Of a DNA stretch of 64,000 nt, positions 32,701 through 42,989 are shown piece after piece (within the stretch, counting starts at the first letter, position 1; the number at the start of each line of letters is the position of its first letter). The translations under genes and the position numbers were made by a program. The notes under the pieces were generated by a model. The model saw only the letters and a program-made list of their open reading frames with translations. It ran no database searches and was not told the DNA's origin. The stretch comes from Heterohyrax brucei (taxonomy: Eukaryota; Chordata; Mammalia; Hyracoidea; Procaviidae), in the NCBI GenBank assembly GCA_028571685.1, contig CM053144.1, positions 101,400,171 to 101,464,170 of the forward strand, in the 5' to 3' direction.

Positions 32701-33560
32701 TGGTAGGAAGTGTTTTCATTCTTGTTGGAATCCATAAATTTCTTTATTTCATCCTTGATTTCTTCTATAAGTCATGGCTTTTTGAGCAAGGTGTTGTTCA
32801 GTTTCCGTGAGTTCCACTTTCTATCTCTGTTTTTTCTGTTATTGATTTCAACTTTTGCGGCTTTAGGATCTCAGAAGATGCTTTGCTTTAGTTCAATGGT
32901 ATGGATTTTGTTGATAATTGCTTTATGTCTTAACACATGGCCTATTCCGGAGAATGTTCCATGTGCACTGGAGATGAAGCTGTAGTTGTCTGCTGATGTA
33001 TAGAATGTTCTGTGTATGTCGATGAGGTCTAGTTGGTTAATGGTGGCAATAAGGTCTTCTGTGTCTTTATTGAGCTTTTTTCTAGACGATCTGTCCAATA
33101 TTGAGAGTGGAGTATTGAAGCCTCCAGCTATTACTGTGGAGTGATCTATCTCTTTTTTCAGTGTAGTCAGTGTTTCTTCGATGTGTTTAGGTGCTCTAAT
33201 GTTAGGTGCATAAATATTTAATATTGTTAAGTCCTGCTTGTGTATTGAACCTTGCAGCAATAAATAGTGACCATCCTTGTCCACGATGGTGGATTTTACA
33301 TTAGAATTGATTTTATCTGAGATTAGAATTGCCACACCTGCTGTTCTTTGTTCATTGTTAGCTTGGTATATATTCTTCCATCCTTTAATTTTCAGTTTGT
33401 TTCTATCTTTAAGTCTAAGTTAAGTTTCTTGTAGGCAACATATAGGTGGGTCATGTCTTTTGATCCAAGATGTCACTTGATGTCTCTTTACTGGAGCATT
33501 CAGTCCATTCACATTCAATGTGATTATTGATAGGTATGTGTTCAGTGCTTCCACTGTGAT
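29796..33560 (-). pseudogene. L1 ORF2 pseudogene (endonuclease, reverse transcriptase, C-terminal domain)
   Basis: ORF2 is an endonuclease and reverse transcriptase that nicks target DNA and primes L1 copying. The start is near 33,560, just before an ITLNVNGLN-type motif. The endonuclease (32,871-33,335) keeps ILNIYAPN but has GGFNTPLS where GDFNTPLS is expected, so a catalytic Asp is lost. The reverse transcriptase (31,965-32,378, 31,584-31,772, 30,927-31,451) keeps an intact FADDMTVY active site around 31,445-31,475. The C-terminal part follows (30,260-30,664; 29,796-29,993). Several frameshifts separate these pieces. Confidence 0.92.
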
Positions 33561-33949
33561 ATGTTTATTTTTGTGTTGATGCTTTCTCTGTTGTTCTTAT
33601 TAACCTGTTCTGCAACCTTCTTTGTGAGTTGATTTTTCTCTTTTTCAGCGTTGGTTTTGTGGTTGTTGAGACTCCTGTATTACATTTCTTGATATGGTAT
33701 GTTGCTTTTTTATTATACTTTATGGCTGCCCCTATGATCCTGCTTAATAAAGTATATATAAACTCAATTTTGATTGCTACCAGTCTTGTCAACTTCCTCT
33801 CCATCTGGAAGGACTATAACGACTGTAGTACATCCCTCTTTTTAATATGATGATATCATAGTTTACATGATATGATCACTAGATTGTTTCTTTCACTGTT
33901 ATGGTTTTGATTGTGTTGGGAGTCTTCCCTAACTGAGTAGGATTCTGGA

Positions 33950-34960
33950 TGTGTGCTTCTAAAATATAAAGTTAGCGGTTTTGTTCTTCCAAGCCAAAGA
34001 TTCTTTCAGTATTTCTTGTAGCTTTGGTTTGGTTTTTACAAAGTCTCTGAGTTTATGGTTATCTGTGGATGTCTTAATTTCATTTTCATATTTGAAATAT
34101 AGTTTTTCAGGATATATAATTTTTGATTGAAGTTCTTCTCCTTCAAGGCTTGGAATGTATCATGCCACTGTCTCCATGCTGCATTGTTTCTGCTGAGAAA
34201 TCCAATGAAATCCCACAGGGTTTCCCTCTGAATGTTAGCTTTGCTTTGAATCTTGCTGCCTTTAAGAGTTTCTGTTTAAGTTAAGCTTGATTATAATATG
34301 TCTTGGAGTCTTTCTATCGAGATCTATATTGAGTGGTGTTCCATGTGTATCTTGGATATCTACATTCTCTTCTTTCCTAATTTCTGGGAAGTTTTCTGTC
34401 AGCACCTCTGCAACAATATTCTCTGTGTTCTCAGGTGTCTCACCCTGTTCAAGAACTCCAATTAATCATAAATTGTTCTTTTTAATAGAGTCCCACATGA
34501 TTCTTAATGCTTCTTATTTTTCTTGTTTCTTTTTTCTGATTTCTCCTCGTAGATGCTGGTGTCAGTAGCTATGTCTTCTAAATCAGAAAATCTCTTTTCC
34601 GTTTGTTCCATTCTGTTTTCTTGGTTTTCAGTTGAAGTTTCTATGTCTTTGATTTTGTTCTTCATCTGTTGGATTTCCAAGCACTGATGTTCCATCAGAT
34701 TGAACAGCATGCTTAATTTTTCATTTTGCTCTGCTGAATTTTGTGTAAGGTCTAGGAGGGTTCTCTATATAATGCTTTTGTATTCACCTTTTGATAGTTT
34801 CAGAAAAGCTTCTTCATCTGAGAAGTTCTGAGGTGGTCTCTTTTGGGGGCCTTCTGATGCCATGGGTGATTTCCAGGTTACCATCTTTTCCAACGTTTGT
34901 TGCTTTTTGGGCTTCCTGTTGGTCGATAGAGGCTGGGAGAGATGCTGTGAAGATGGACCA
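33950..34960 (-). pseudogene. L1 ORF1 pseudogene (coiled-coil RNA-binding protein)
   Basis: ORF1 makes the trimeric RNA chaperone that packages L1 RNA. The 34,504-34,710 frame carries a heptad-rich stretch (LEIQQMKNKIKDIETSTENQ) typical of the coiled coil. Sequence after it (about 34,470 down to 33,960) reads in another frame as the RRM-like and C-terminal regions. At least two stops or frameshifts occur. Limits are approximate. Confidence 0.8.
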
Positions 34961-35974
34961 CAGTTGTTTCTCTAGGCTGTCTTAAAATGAGAAGTAAAAA
35001 GTATTTGACAACTTCCAAAGTCAGTCAGGTTTTCAGGCATATGCATCCCTCTTCCAAGCTGGCAAAGTAAGCACCTCTATATTGAATCCCAGATGTTACA
35101 CACTAGCTCAAAATACAGAAAGGCTATTGGCCTGCTGGCCTATGCTGTAGGGCCCCAGCTGAAGGCAATACTGTGTAGAATTCTGCTTTTCTGCGGTAAA
35201 AGTGGTCTCTTCTGGGTAGGCACTGCCTCCCAGTCCAGGAATTAGGTCCAGCTGATGCTTCCATATGGATGACTCCACCTCCCAGCAAAACAAGATGGTG
35301 TCCCCCACAAGCTTGCCACCTAGCTGGGACCAGGCTCCCAGCAGCAAGAGAGGCCAAGAGTGCCAAAATGCCCAGAGTCCACAGCCTCTGCCGCTGGGTC
35401 CCAGCTTCAGGCAACACTGTGCAAAACACCGCCTCCCTGCTGGAAAAGCACTCACCCCCCTGCAGGTACCACCTCCCAGCCTAGGAACAAAGTCTGGTCA
35501 GGGCCTCTGCTTGGGCTTCTGTTTCCCAGTGGATCAAGATGGCATCCTGCTCAAGCGCATCTGTACGGCTACCACATGGTGGAGGCAGAAAGATAAGCCA
35601 GAGGAGCAGAGGTATATAGAGTCAAAAGCTAGGCTTTCAGAATCTGGCAATTATGCTTGCCAGTCCCACCAGCAGTGGGTCTGAGACCTTGAGCCAGTCA
35701 AGTTCCAGCTCTGCCCGCCAGCCAAGACAGAGGAAAAAACAATCAAAATGGTGAGTTACCTTTGTTCTGTGCAAGCCTCTGCTTGCCGAGAGTAGGGTCA
35801 GTGAAAGAGAGGAGGTTTTGCATTCTGTGGCACAAAGTCCAAATTAACAGCCCTATGTTGCATCCTAGGGCTCATTAGGTGTCCAGAAGGCTCTGTTTAA
35901 TATCATTTCAGGTCTTGGTTTCCAGAGGAACTTAAGGAGACATGTGTTTAGTCCACCATCTAGACTCCACCCCT
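34961..35974 (-). promoter_or_regulatory. L1 5' UTR with two tandem units of about 247 bp
   Basis: This segment is richer in GC than its surroundings. Two related units lie at about 35,140-35,390 and 35,390-35,640: GGCCCCAGCTGAAGGCAATA against GGTCCCAGCTTCAGGCAACA, and CCCAGCAAAACAAGATGG against CCCAGTGGATCAAGATGG, both pairs about 247 bp apart. In other mammals (mouse) tandem 5' UTR units are the L1 promoter. AAGATGG is a YY1-like core. The 139-, 115- and 101-codon frames here are not genes. Confidence 0.65.
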
Positions 35975-35993
35975 CTGCAGTCCGCACATTTTA

Positions 35994-36385
35994 AAGGCAG
36001 TTTAGCAATCAGGGGTTGTACATAGACATGTTCTTGTCAGTCATGCAGGTTATTCAAAGCACCTTTTGATATACAGCTCTTCCTAAGCAGAGTGGCAGTA
36101 CAGCTCATCTGATTTAAACAAGGCTTTGATGATAGTCACTCCCTCTCACTTCCTCAAACCAGGGCATATCTAAAGTACCTTGAAGCCTTCCCAACATTAT
36201 GATTCACCACTGTGGTGAATCCCTTCCTTTGCTACTAAGAGTGTACTGCAGGTGCACTGAGGCTGAAGAAAAAGTTGAGAACCACTGACTTCATTTCAGT
36301 CACTCTGTAGTCAGCTAGAGGTTTATCATTTGGACTCCTCGCTGGACACCCTGGCTGGCTTCTTCTATAACCTGCTAAGTGTGAA
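35994..36385. other. no gene; possible hAT-MITE end
   Basis: Mostly unassigned. AAAAGTTGAGAACCACTGAC (36,271-36,290) resembles the end of a MER5-type hAT MITE. Confidence 0.35.
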
Positions 36386-36745
36386 TTTAGCGAAAGGAAG
36401 ACAAGATGAAATGAAAGAGCTGAACAGAAGATTTCAAAGGACAGCTCAAGAAGACAAAATATTATAACGACATGTGCAAAGACCTAGAGATAGAAAACCA
36501 AAAGGGAAGAACACACTCAGTAGTTCTCAACCTGAAAGACCTGAAGAGAAAATTCAAGCCTCAATTTCAATACTGAAGGATTCTGCAGGAAAAATATTCA
36601 ACAATGCAGGAAGCATTAAAAGATCATGGAAGAATACACAGAGTCACTTTACCAAAAAGAGGTGGTTGATGTTCAGTCATTTCAGGAGGTAGGACATGAG
36701 TACAAACTAATGGTACTAATGGAAGAAGTCCAAGAGCTGAATAAT
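36386..36745 (+). mobile_element. RTE LINE fragment, middle part
   Basis: GAGCTGAACAGAAGATTTCA, ATAACGACATGTGCAAAGAC, GAAAATTCAAGCCTCAATTT and GAAGCATTAAAAGATCATGG follow the RTE region just before the reverse transcriptase. The same region is present at 15,060-15,370. Both ends are missing, so this is either a relic or a copy cut at its 3' side. Confidence 0.8.
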
Positions 36746-38400
36746 TTAAATAATTATCAATTGAAGTAGTACAATTTGCTGCTTTGGCCTCCCTTTGGAG
36801 CTAGAGAAACTTTCCAGAATGTTGCTATTTCTTCTTTATGCTAAATGGTTGAGATGAAACACATAAACTTATGGGGACTAAATCCAACACTAAATTTTTC
36901 ACTCTGATTGTACACCAAGTCTTTGCTTAGCCTCACCTTGCTTGTGAGGAAAGACTAGTATCAGCCCTGGGCACTGTAAACTACAGCAAGGAGATAATTG
37001 AATGTGTCAAATGCAGATTTTCTGAGATTTATCAAAACTTCAAGCATGTTGGAAACTGTATACCTAAATTACCTTATGCAACTGCATGAGAAACACAAAC
37101 TCATGAGAGAGTAGAACCAAATGTTTGCAGAGACTCTTTAACATGATTTTATATTTTTAGAATGGTTTTCATCAAATTAGTATTCAGAAATAAATGTTTC
37201 TATGACGTGGCCTAGCTAGGGATAAGAGTGAAGCTAATTTCTAAAGCTAATAGTTCTCAGCAACCTGTTTAAGTGAAGGAAATAGTTTCAGTATTTTTAA
37301 TATTTGCTCAAGTGAATCTCTTACATATTTCAAAAAATAAACAATTTTACATAATTTACTTCAAATTTAATATCTATCTTACTCATACAGGTATGAGACA
37401 GGTATTAACAATTATAGAATTTCCTGTGGAACTGATTTATGTACTTTTGACAAAAATAGGTTAATTTTTCAGGGACTGTCAGGAGGGAGTTTTAGGAGCT
37501 ACACTCCCTTTTCCTAATCTAAGTTCTGACTCTGCCAGTTACTGATGCCCTTATTCAGTACATTTACTATAGCAACTTGAATTTTTTGTGCTACTTTGCT
37601 AAAATCTTCTCCTTACTTCTGTTGGAATCAATCTGTTTATTTTTATAAGACCATATGTCCAGAGCACTAAGGACAGATCCAGCTAAGTAGATTTATATGC
37701 TGCTTTGCCACAGTTTATTAAAGGCAGGTCAGGGGCAAGAGCAGTAGTTAATAAGTGGACCTGCTGTTTAAATTATGTACATTTTATTCTCTGACTGTCA
37801 TTGGGTATACTCTTACTTATACTACTTTGGACAAATAACAAGATACAGTGCATCCCTGTTAATAAGTTTGATGATTCTATTAGTATCCTGGAAGTGGTGT
37901 GGCCAAATGGGAATGTTCTGTCCTTAGAAACCCACTATATCATTTTGAAAATCTTAACCTCTTTGTAAAAGTCCAGGACTGACTTTCATGATACTGAAGG
38001 CTCCTATATCCACTAATATTATATTATTATACTAGTTTTCTTTTAAAACAAAAGTTATACAATTTTAGGAGTTAGTATGAACTTAATAATTTTATTTCTT
38101 TTTCCTAGTCCAAAATATTTTATAAAAAATTATAATTTAATATTAATACTTGAGGAAAAATTGAATTCTATTTATATACAGTTGTCTTGAAATCTACTTT
38201 ACAGAAATTATTCCCTTCTATGAAGTAAAATATACTTAGAAGAACTGAATTTTCTCCAAGTATTAGAAATTGTCACCTTAAAATTATTTGAAATTAAAAA
38301 ATAAATAAATTTATAGTAGAAACTAAATATATATATTTTTTATTTTATAATCAGCATGGAGTACTGCAGAAAATTAGACAACACAAGTAAGTAGTAAGTG
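36746..38400. other. AT-rich sequence, no feature seen
   Basis: Very AT-rich, ordinary sequence; no long frame and no recognised repeat. Confidence 0.55.
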
Positions 38401-38404
38401 TGTT

Positions 38405-38500
38405 TACTCTAAGCCTTGGTTTTTTTCATTTGTAAAATTAAGATAATATATATACCACTAGATTCTTACGAAGATTAATTTAGGAAAATAGATTAATATC
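38405..38500 (+). repeat. MIR fragment (probable)
   Basis: GCCTTGGTTTTTTTCATTTG, TAAAATTAAGATAATATATA and TCTTACGAAGATTAATTTAG match the MIR core order (CTCAGTTTCCTCATCTGTAAAATG, then GAGGATTAAATGAG). Confidence 0.5.
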
Positions 38501-38502
38501 AA

Positions 38503-38570
38503 GAGAGAGAAGTAGATAGATGATAGGTAGGTAGGTAGACAGATTTAGATAGACAGACAAACAGGCAGCC
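38503..38570. repeat. (TAGA/TAGG)n microsatellite, imperfect
   Basis: AGATAGATGATAGGTAGGTA followed by GACAGATTTAGATAGACAGA and CAAACAGGCAG: a degenerate tetranucleotide array. Confidence 0.85.
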
Positions 38571-38620
38571 TACAAAGGATTCCACAACCCAGGCATAACC
38601 ACTACTAACCTGCTCCTGCA

Positions 38621-38785
38621 GAAACCCTGGTAGCATAGTGGCGAAGTGCTACAGCTGCAAACCAAGAGATTGGTAGTTCAAATTCACCAGATGCTCCTTG
38701 GAAACTCTTTGGCTCAGTTCCACTCTGACCTGTAGGATCACTATGAGTTAGAACTGACTCGACAGTACCTAACAACAATGATCTG
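38621..38785 (+). repeat. AfroSINE with RTE-type tail (plus strand)
   Basis: GAAACCCTGGTAGCATAGTG, GTAGTTCAAATTCACCAG (B box), GCTCCTTGGAAACTCTTTGG and ATGAGTTAGAACTGACTCGA, then CAGTACCTAACAACAATG. The tail is CCTAACAACAA, identical in type to the end of the RTE LINEs, rather than GGTTTGG. Confidence 0.92.
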
Positions 38786-38954
38786 CTTATGCTGAAAGTT
38801 AGGAACAGTCTGCCCATAACAATTTTTTGAGTTTTACCAATGAACTACAACCACACAGTTTCTTCTGTTCCAGCACTGTTTCTCCAAGTTTGTTTAAGAA
38901 GGAATAACAATCAGTCACCAACTACAGTCATGGTTAAATAGAAATTAGAGGATT

Positions 38955-40135
38955 AATCTTTTCCTTTATTTTTCAATGTGATTTTTTGTTATGTTTTAAG
39001 AGAAAATTTATAATTCCGGTCAGTTTCTCCTACAAAAGCTTACAGTTTTCCATGTGACCCTCACTGCTCTCCCCACACTATAACAACACATTTCTCCCCT
39101 TCATCTTGTATTTCTCACATCCATTTAACCAGGTTTTCCACTCCTCTGACTTCTCATCTCACCTATGGACAGGAGATTCCCACTTAGACTTTGGTATCTA
39201 CCTAAACCAAGAAACACACTCTTCACCAGTAACATTTTATGTCTTATATATCAGTTCAATCTTTGTCTGAGAAATAGGTTTCTGGAATGGTTTCAGCTCT
39301 GGGCTAACAGAGGCTCCAGGGGCCATGTCCTCTAGGGAGACTCCAGTTTGTCAGACCATCACGTCCAGTCTTTACTAGAGTCTGAGCTTTGAACTCTGCA
39401 TTTCTTCTACTGAATCAGGGACTCTTTGTTGTGTTCCCTGTAAGGGCAGTCTTTGGTGGTGGCCAGCACCATCTAGTTCTTCCAGTCTTATGTTGATGTA
39501 GTCTCTGGTATATGTGGCCCTTTCTTTCTCTTGGGTTTATACTTTACTTATGCCTTCGAGGCTCTTCTTTCTCCTTTGCTCCAGGTGGATTGAGACCAAT
39601 CGATGCTTCTTAGATGGCCACTTCTAGCTTGACGGCACTTGGCTTGGCTTGGCTCACCAAAGTGGATGCAGAATATTTTAATAAACTTTTTCTGCCAGTT
39701 GACCTATATATCCCCTGAAATCATGGTCCCCAGACCCCTGACAATGCTACTCTATCCGTCAAAGTGTTTAGTTTAGAATACCTCTAAGCTTTGAGTTTAG
39801 TCCATTTATTCTGTCCTTTCCTGTACTGTATTCTGTTCTTGCACCTAAAGTAATTTTTGTCAGTGATCTAATTAGTGAATACCCACCCACCCACAGCCCA
39901 TAGCCATCAAAGAATTTTTCTTCTGTATTTAAATATTCTTGAGTCATAACAGAGGTACATACAATAGTTTTCCTTTCACAACTAATTTTGCTCAGCATAA
40001 TATCTTCCAGATTCCTCCATGTTATGTTTCCCAAATTTATCGTTGCTCTTTGTCATTGCATAATATTCATTTGTGTGACTATTACCATAGTTTGTTTATC
40101 CATTCTTCTGTTGTCAGGCATTTCCCTTTTTCTTT
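38955..40135 (-). mobile_element. L1 3' UTR and ORF2 end (minus strand)
   Basis: The complement of an L1 3' end: TATTTTTCAATGTGATTTTT at the left, then CTTAGATGGCCACTTCTAGC and CACCAAAGTGGATGCAGAAT (compare 55,130-55,180). TTTGCTCAGCATAATATCTT (39,986-40,005) is the complement of the ATTATGCTGAGTGAAA stretch. A short (TTGGC)n fragment interrupts it at 39,628. Confidence 0.75.
39628..39654 (+). repeat. short (TTGGC)n SINE-tail fragment inside the L1
   Basis: TTGACGGCACTTGGCTTGGC, TTGGC interrupts the L1 3' UTR between CACTTCTAGC and TCACCAAAGTGG. It matches the 3' 27 bp of the insert at 13,233. Relative to the L1 at 55.1 kb about 18 bp of L1 sequence is missing here, and no target duplication is seen. 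Confidence 0.65.
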
Positions 40136-40203
40136 AACCAAAAAGAAATTTCTAAAATTTTTCTTCTTAGTACATCTTTCCAAAGTAAACATTACATGAG
40201 GTC

Positions 40204-40392
40204 TTAATTAAATTTACCAGTCAACTGCAGCTTATAATGACCCCATTTGTGTCAAAATATATCTGTACTTCATAGGATTTTTTATGGCTGATTCTTCATA
40301 AATAGATCTGGATAGACTGAAACTTCCAATCTTTCTGTAGCAGCTGAAAATGTTCACAGTTTGTGCCTCACAGTGGTTGCTAATTAAGTTCA
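40204..40392 (-). repeat. AfroSINE, diverged (minus strand)
   Basis: TTACCAGTCAACTGCAGCTT, ATAATGACCCCATTTGTGTC, TTCATAGGATTTTTTATGGC and CTGAAACTTCCAATC follow the reverse AfroSINE, with CACAGTGGTTGC at the head end. An old copy. Confidence 0.65.
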
Positions 40393-40794
40393 GGCCTATA
40401 AACATTATTAATAATACTTTAAATCACTGTTTCTCATTTTAAGAAGGGACCCCAAAGGTCATCTATTGTGGATCCTTTCCCCATTGTGTTGCTACATCAT
40501 GTAGGTGTTCTATTTTGCATTTCCCTTTCAGTCTGTTTATTAAAAATTATAGGGAACAAGTTCTGATAAGTTTTTTTCATAAGTTTTTTCCAGGAGGAAT
40601 ACAAAGGGCTTTTAACTTACTTTGTGCTACCCAGTCCTCCATTCTCTCCTCCAGGAATAAGGTAGCACATTGCCACTTACAGAAGTAGATATAATGGAGA
40701 AGATTAAAAACTTTAATAACTGTGTTGTATGCTAAGTACCTGTTTAATTTTATAAGAAACGACCTAAATATTTTCCAAATGTTTGCTCCATTTT
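40393..40794. other. no feature seen
   Basis: Unassigned sequence; GGGACCCCAAAGGTCATCTA (40,446-40,465) resembles a common old mammalian repeat but is too short to call. Confidence 0.4.
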
Positions 40795-41758
40795 ACAGTC
40801 TCACGAGCTATATAAATGTTTTCCATCTGCTCCACACTCTTACCAACACCGAGCTGTATCAGTCATTTTACTTTCAGTCATTCTAGTGGGTACGCAGTGG
40901 TATCTCCCTGTGATTTTAATTTGCATTCACCTAATGACCTTTTCTGTGCTTACTGGTCATTTGTGCATCTTCTTTTATAAAGTATCTCTTCAAATTGTTT
41001 TGCCACTTTCTTTATTGAGTTATTTGTCTCCTATCACTGCACTAATTCTTTGTGCATCCTGGATACAAGTTCTTTGTAAAATATGATTATTATGAATATT
41101 TCCTCTAGTCAGTAGCTTGCCTTTTTATTTTTTTAATGGTCTCTTTTTGAGAACAGAGGTTTATCATCTTGATGAGGTTCAGTTTATCAATCTTTCTTTT
41201 ATAGTTTGTCCTCTTTATGTCCTATGCAAGGAATCTTGTCCAAATTTTGCAAAGATATTTTCCTATGATTTTCTCTAAAGGTTTTCTGTTTTTAGCACAT
41301 ACCTTTAGGTCTATGATACCATTTTGAATTAATTTATGGATATAATAAGTATATAACATAGTCATATAAGGTTCTTGTTGTTTGCCTATGGATATCCAGC
41401 TATTTCAGTACCATATGTCTTTTACCATTCAGTTATTTTGGCATGTTTGTCAAAAACCAGCTAATGCTATACATGTAGCTATATTTCTAGACTCTGTTCT
41501 ATTCCATTGATCTATTTCCGTATCCTTTTACCAATGCTGGTAGTAACGTAGCTTCCTAAAAGATCATAAAGTCAAGCAGTTAAAGTCTCAAACTTTGTTC
41601 TGTTTTTTAAAAATTGTTTTGGTTAGTCTAGGTTATTTGTATTTTCATACAAATTTTAGAATCAGTCAAATTCTATCAAGGTAAAAGCATACTATTGGAA
41701 TTATGTTAACTATAAGTGGTCTAGCCAGTCTGATTCAAAAAGATTGATCAGCAAAAGA
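40795..41758 (-). repeat. old L1 ORF2 fragment (minus strand), includes left inverted-repeat arm
   Basis: CTCCACACTCTTACCAACAC, TTCTAGTGGGTACGCAGTGG and TTTGTGCATCTTCTTTTATA are the complement of L1 ORF2. The part 41,305-41,702 recurs in reverse at 44,879-45,275 at about 95% identity by eye. The provirus begins right after this block. Confidence 0.75.
41305..41702 (+). repeat. left arm of a long inverted repeat
   Basis: About 397 bp, reverse-complementary to 44,879-45,275 with roughly 18 differences counted by eye. The arm is L1 ORF2 sequence. The spacer is about 3.2 kb and contains the provirus and an unassigned 1.2-kb block. Confidence 0.9.
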
Positions 41759-41764
41759 CAGAAC
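41759..41764. repeat. provirus target-site duplication, left
   Basis: CAGAAC directly before the TG of the first LTR, matching CAGAAC at 43,651-43,656 directly after the CA of the second. A 6-bp duplication is usual for betaretroviruses. Confidence 0.9.
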
Positions 41765-42066
41765 TGTCACTGCCTAACTGTCCGCCAGCAGAAAGAAGAC
41801 AGGACACACGGATGTGAGCCGCCTTGCAGGTTGCTTACTTTATTATTATTCTTCTCCTCTCCTGGTGCTTGCTCAATTTATACCCTAGATTCCTCCAATC
41901 CTCATGTGCCACGCCCTCCCAAGATGGAGGCCCACAATAGGCTAGCGGGAAGCCACTGCCCACAGGCATGCGCCATGAAAGCCCTAGGTCTGGTAAACAA
42001 GGGTGTGGTTGGGGTGCTGTTCTGGCCCAGAGCGCCATCTTGGGCCATCATGTCCCGCTTACCACA
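41765..42066 (-). repeat. 3' LTR of the provirus
   Basis: Minus-strand ends are TGTGGTAAGC and GGCAGTGACA (TG...CA). On the minus strand it has TATAAA (41,877-41,882) and, about 40 bp on, AATAAA (41,839-41,844), the usual promoter and polyadenylation pair of a short LTR. Confidence 0.93.
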
Positions 42067-42079
42067 TCTCCCCCTTTTT
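42067..42079 (-). other. polypurine tract
   Basis: The minus strand reads AAAAAGGGGGAGA directly before the TG of the 3' LTR. This is the primer for plus-strand DNA in retroviruses and fixes the orientation of the element. Confidence 0.93.
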
Positions 42080-42313
42080 GTTTACATAAAAAAAAACGAG
42101 AAGGTGCCTGTCTTGGTCCTCTTCGGCTAGGATGCTCCTTACCCGTCATGGGGATACCTCACAGCTTGGTGAGGCCCCTGTCTTAGGTTGGTAGCACCCC
42201 CAGAAGAGGTTGCCCGTCTTTGACTACCCTTCTAACATGCTGAGCCAGACGCTTGCCGAGGGCTGTTCATCTTGCACGGCTGCAATGGCCTGTATAATCA
42301 GGGCCTGTTCCCG

Positions 42314-42739
42314 TCATCGCTGTCGGGAGGCGCGCTGGCCAATAAGACATATGGCAAAAATGGCACAGAGGAAAGCTACACTGAGTACCCCAAGTCCCGC
42401 CCATTCCTTGATGGTGGAAAACGCTGAGCTCATAAATTTCAGCAGTCCACTGGCAGTGTGAGTATCGACTCACATGGAGTTGATCGCAACGATGGAGAGT
42501 CTGAGCTGTTCCAGAGTCTGCTCTAAATTAGCAGACCAGTTGCCCTGTAGTTCCAAAGAAAGAGACCAAGAGAGGTTAGCAGCTCTAGAGACGTTGCTGA
42601 ACTGTACGGAGGTGACACACAATCCAGGAAGCCTTTGCTCACAACCCAGCTGTGCCAGCTGGAATAGCACATCCACTTGGTCCTGCAATAGGTCACACCT
42701 ATGTGTGGCTGGGGTTGGTAGGGTGCACAGGAAGCGCAT
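42314..42739 (-). pseudogene. env transmembrane subunit remnant
   Basis: In one minus-strand frame from 42,739 there is an alpha-helical, leucine- and glutamine-rich stretch with N-glycosylation sites (NVS, NLS). A TGA at 42,467-42,469 breaks it. The same frame then continues with a hydrophobic segment at about 42,341-42,403 (GLGVLSVAFLCAIFAICLIG), a short basic tail and a TGA at 42,314-42,316. This is the order of a retroviral TM ectodomain end, membrane anchor and cytoplasmic tail. The surface subunit and fusion peptide are absent. Assignment to a betaretrovirus-like env rests on its position before the polypurine tract and on overall appearance. Confidence 0.7.
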
Positions 42740-42960
42740 TGTTTTACTATGGCCCGAGCGGCTTCCCGCGATATATGGAAGTGCGAGGAGAGGGTGTCAG
42801 CATTCACATGCAAACATTTGTGAAAAGCTTCAGCTTGTTCAGTGGCATTAAGGATGAGAGTGGCTCTAGTGAGGTGATCAGCGGCGGCATCAATAAGCAC
42901 TTTAAGGCATCAAGTAAATGCCGAGAGGAAGGCTGGTTCCCCATCGCCTCTGGGTTTCAC
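42700..42960 (-). pseudogene. pol remnant: N-terminal zinc-binding part of integrase
   Basis: The minus-strand frame from 42,900 has H27, H31, C55 and C58, counted from the GTG at 42,898-42,900. This is H-X3-H-X23-C-X2-C, the HHCC zinc-binding module at the N-terminus of retroviral integrases. The catalytic DDE core that should follow is missing: around 42,690-42,700 the sequence passes into env. Upstream, a stop (TGA) lies a few codons before position 42,900 in the same frame. Confidence 0.8.
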
Positions 42961-42989
42961 ACGACCTCCTAATCTCCGCAATAAAATAA

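Larger units (their letters stand above)
28939..35974 (-). mobile_element. nearly full-length L1 (minus strand)
   Basis: The element is about 7.0 kb with the 3' end on the left (TTATTATTATTA tail, then the complement of the L1 3' end) and the 5' end on the right (GGGGTGGAGTCTAGATGG on the minus strand, a typical L1 start). A 19-bp direct repeat with two mismatches flanks it: CTGCAGTCTGCACTTTTTA (28,920-28,938) and CTGCAGTCCGCACATTTTA (35,975-35,993). It has 5' UTR, ORF1, ORF2 and 3' UTR in order. Both ORFs are frameshifted, so it is dead. Confidence 0.95.

Noticed and set aside
32323-32985. Hydrophobic plus-strand frames resembling membrane proteins
   Set aside because: They are antisense to L1 ORF2; the complement of A-rich coding sequence gives Phe- and Leu-rich translations.
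35265-35684. 139-codon plus-strand frame and overlapping frames in GC-richer DNA, perhaps a CpG-island gene
   Set aside because: They lie in the L1 5' UTR, antisense to the element, and have no recognisable protein signature.
41744-42130. 128-codon frame over the first LTR
   Set aside because: It lies antisense to the LTR and polypurine tract; the similar frame over the second LTR reflects LTR identity only.
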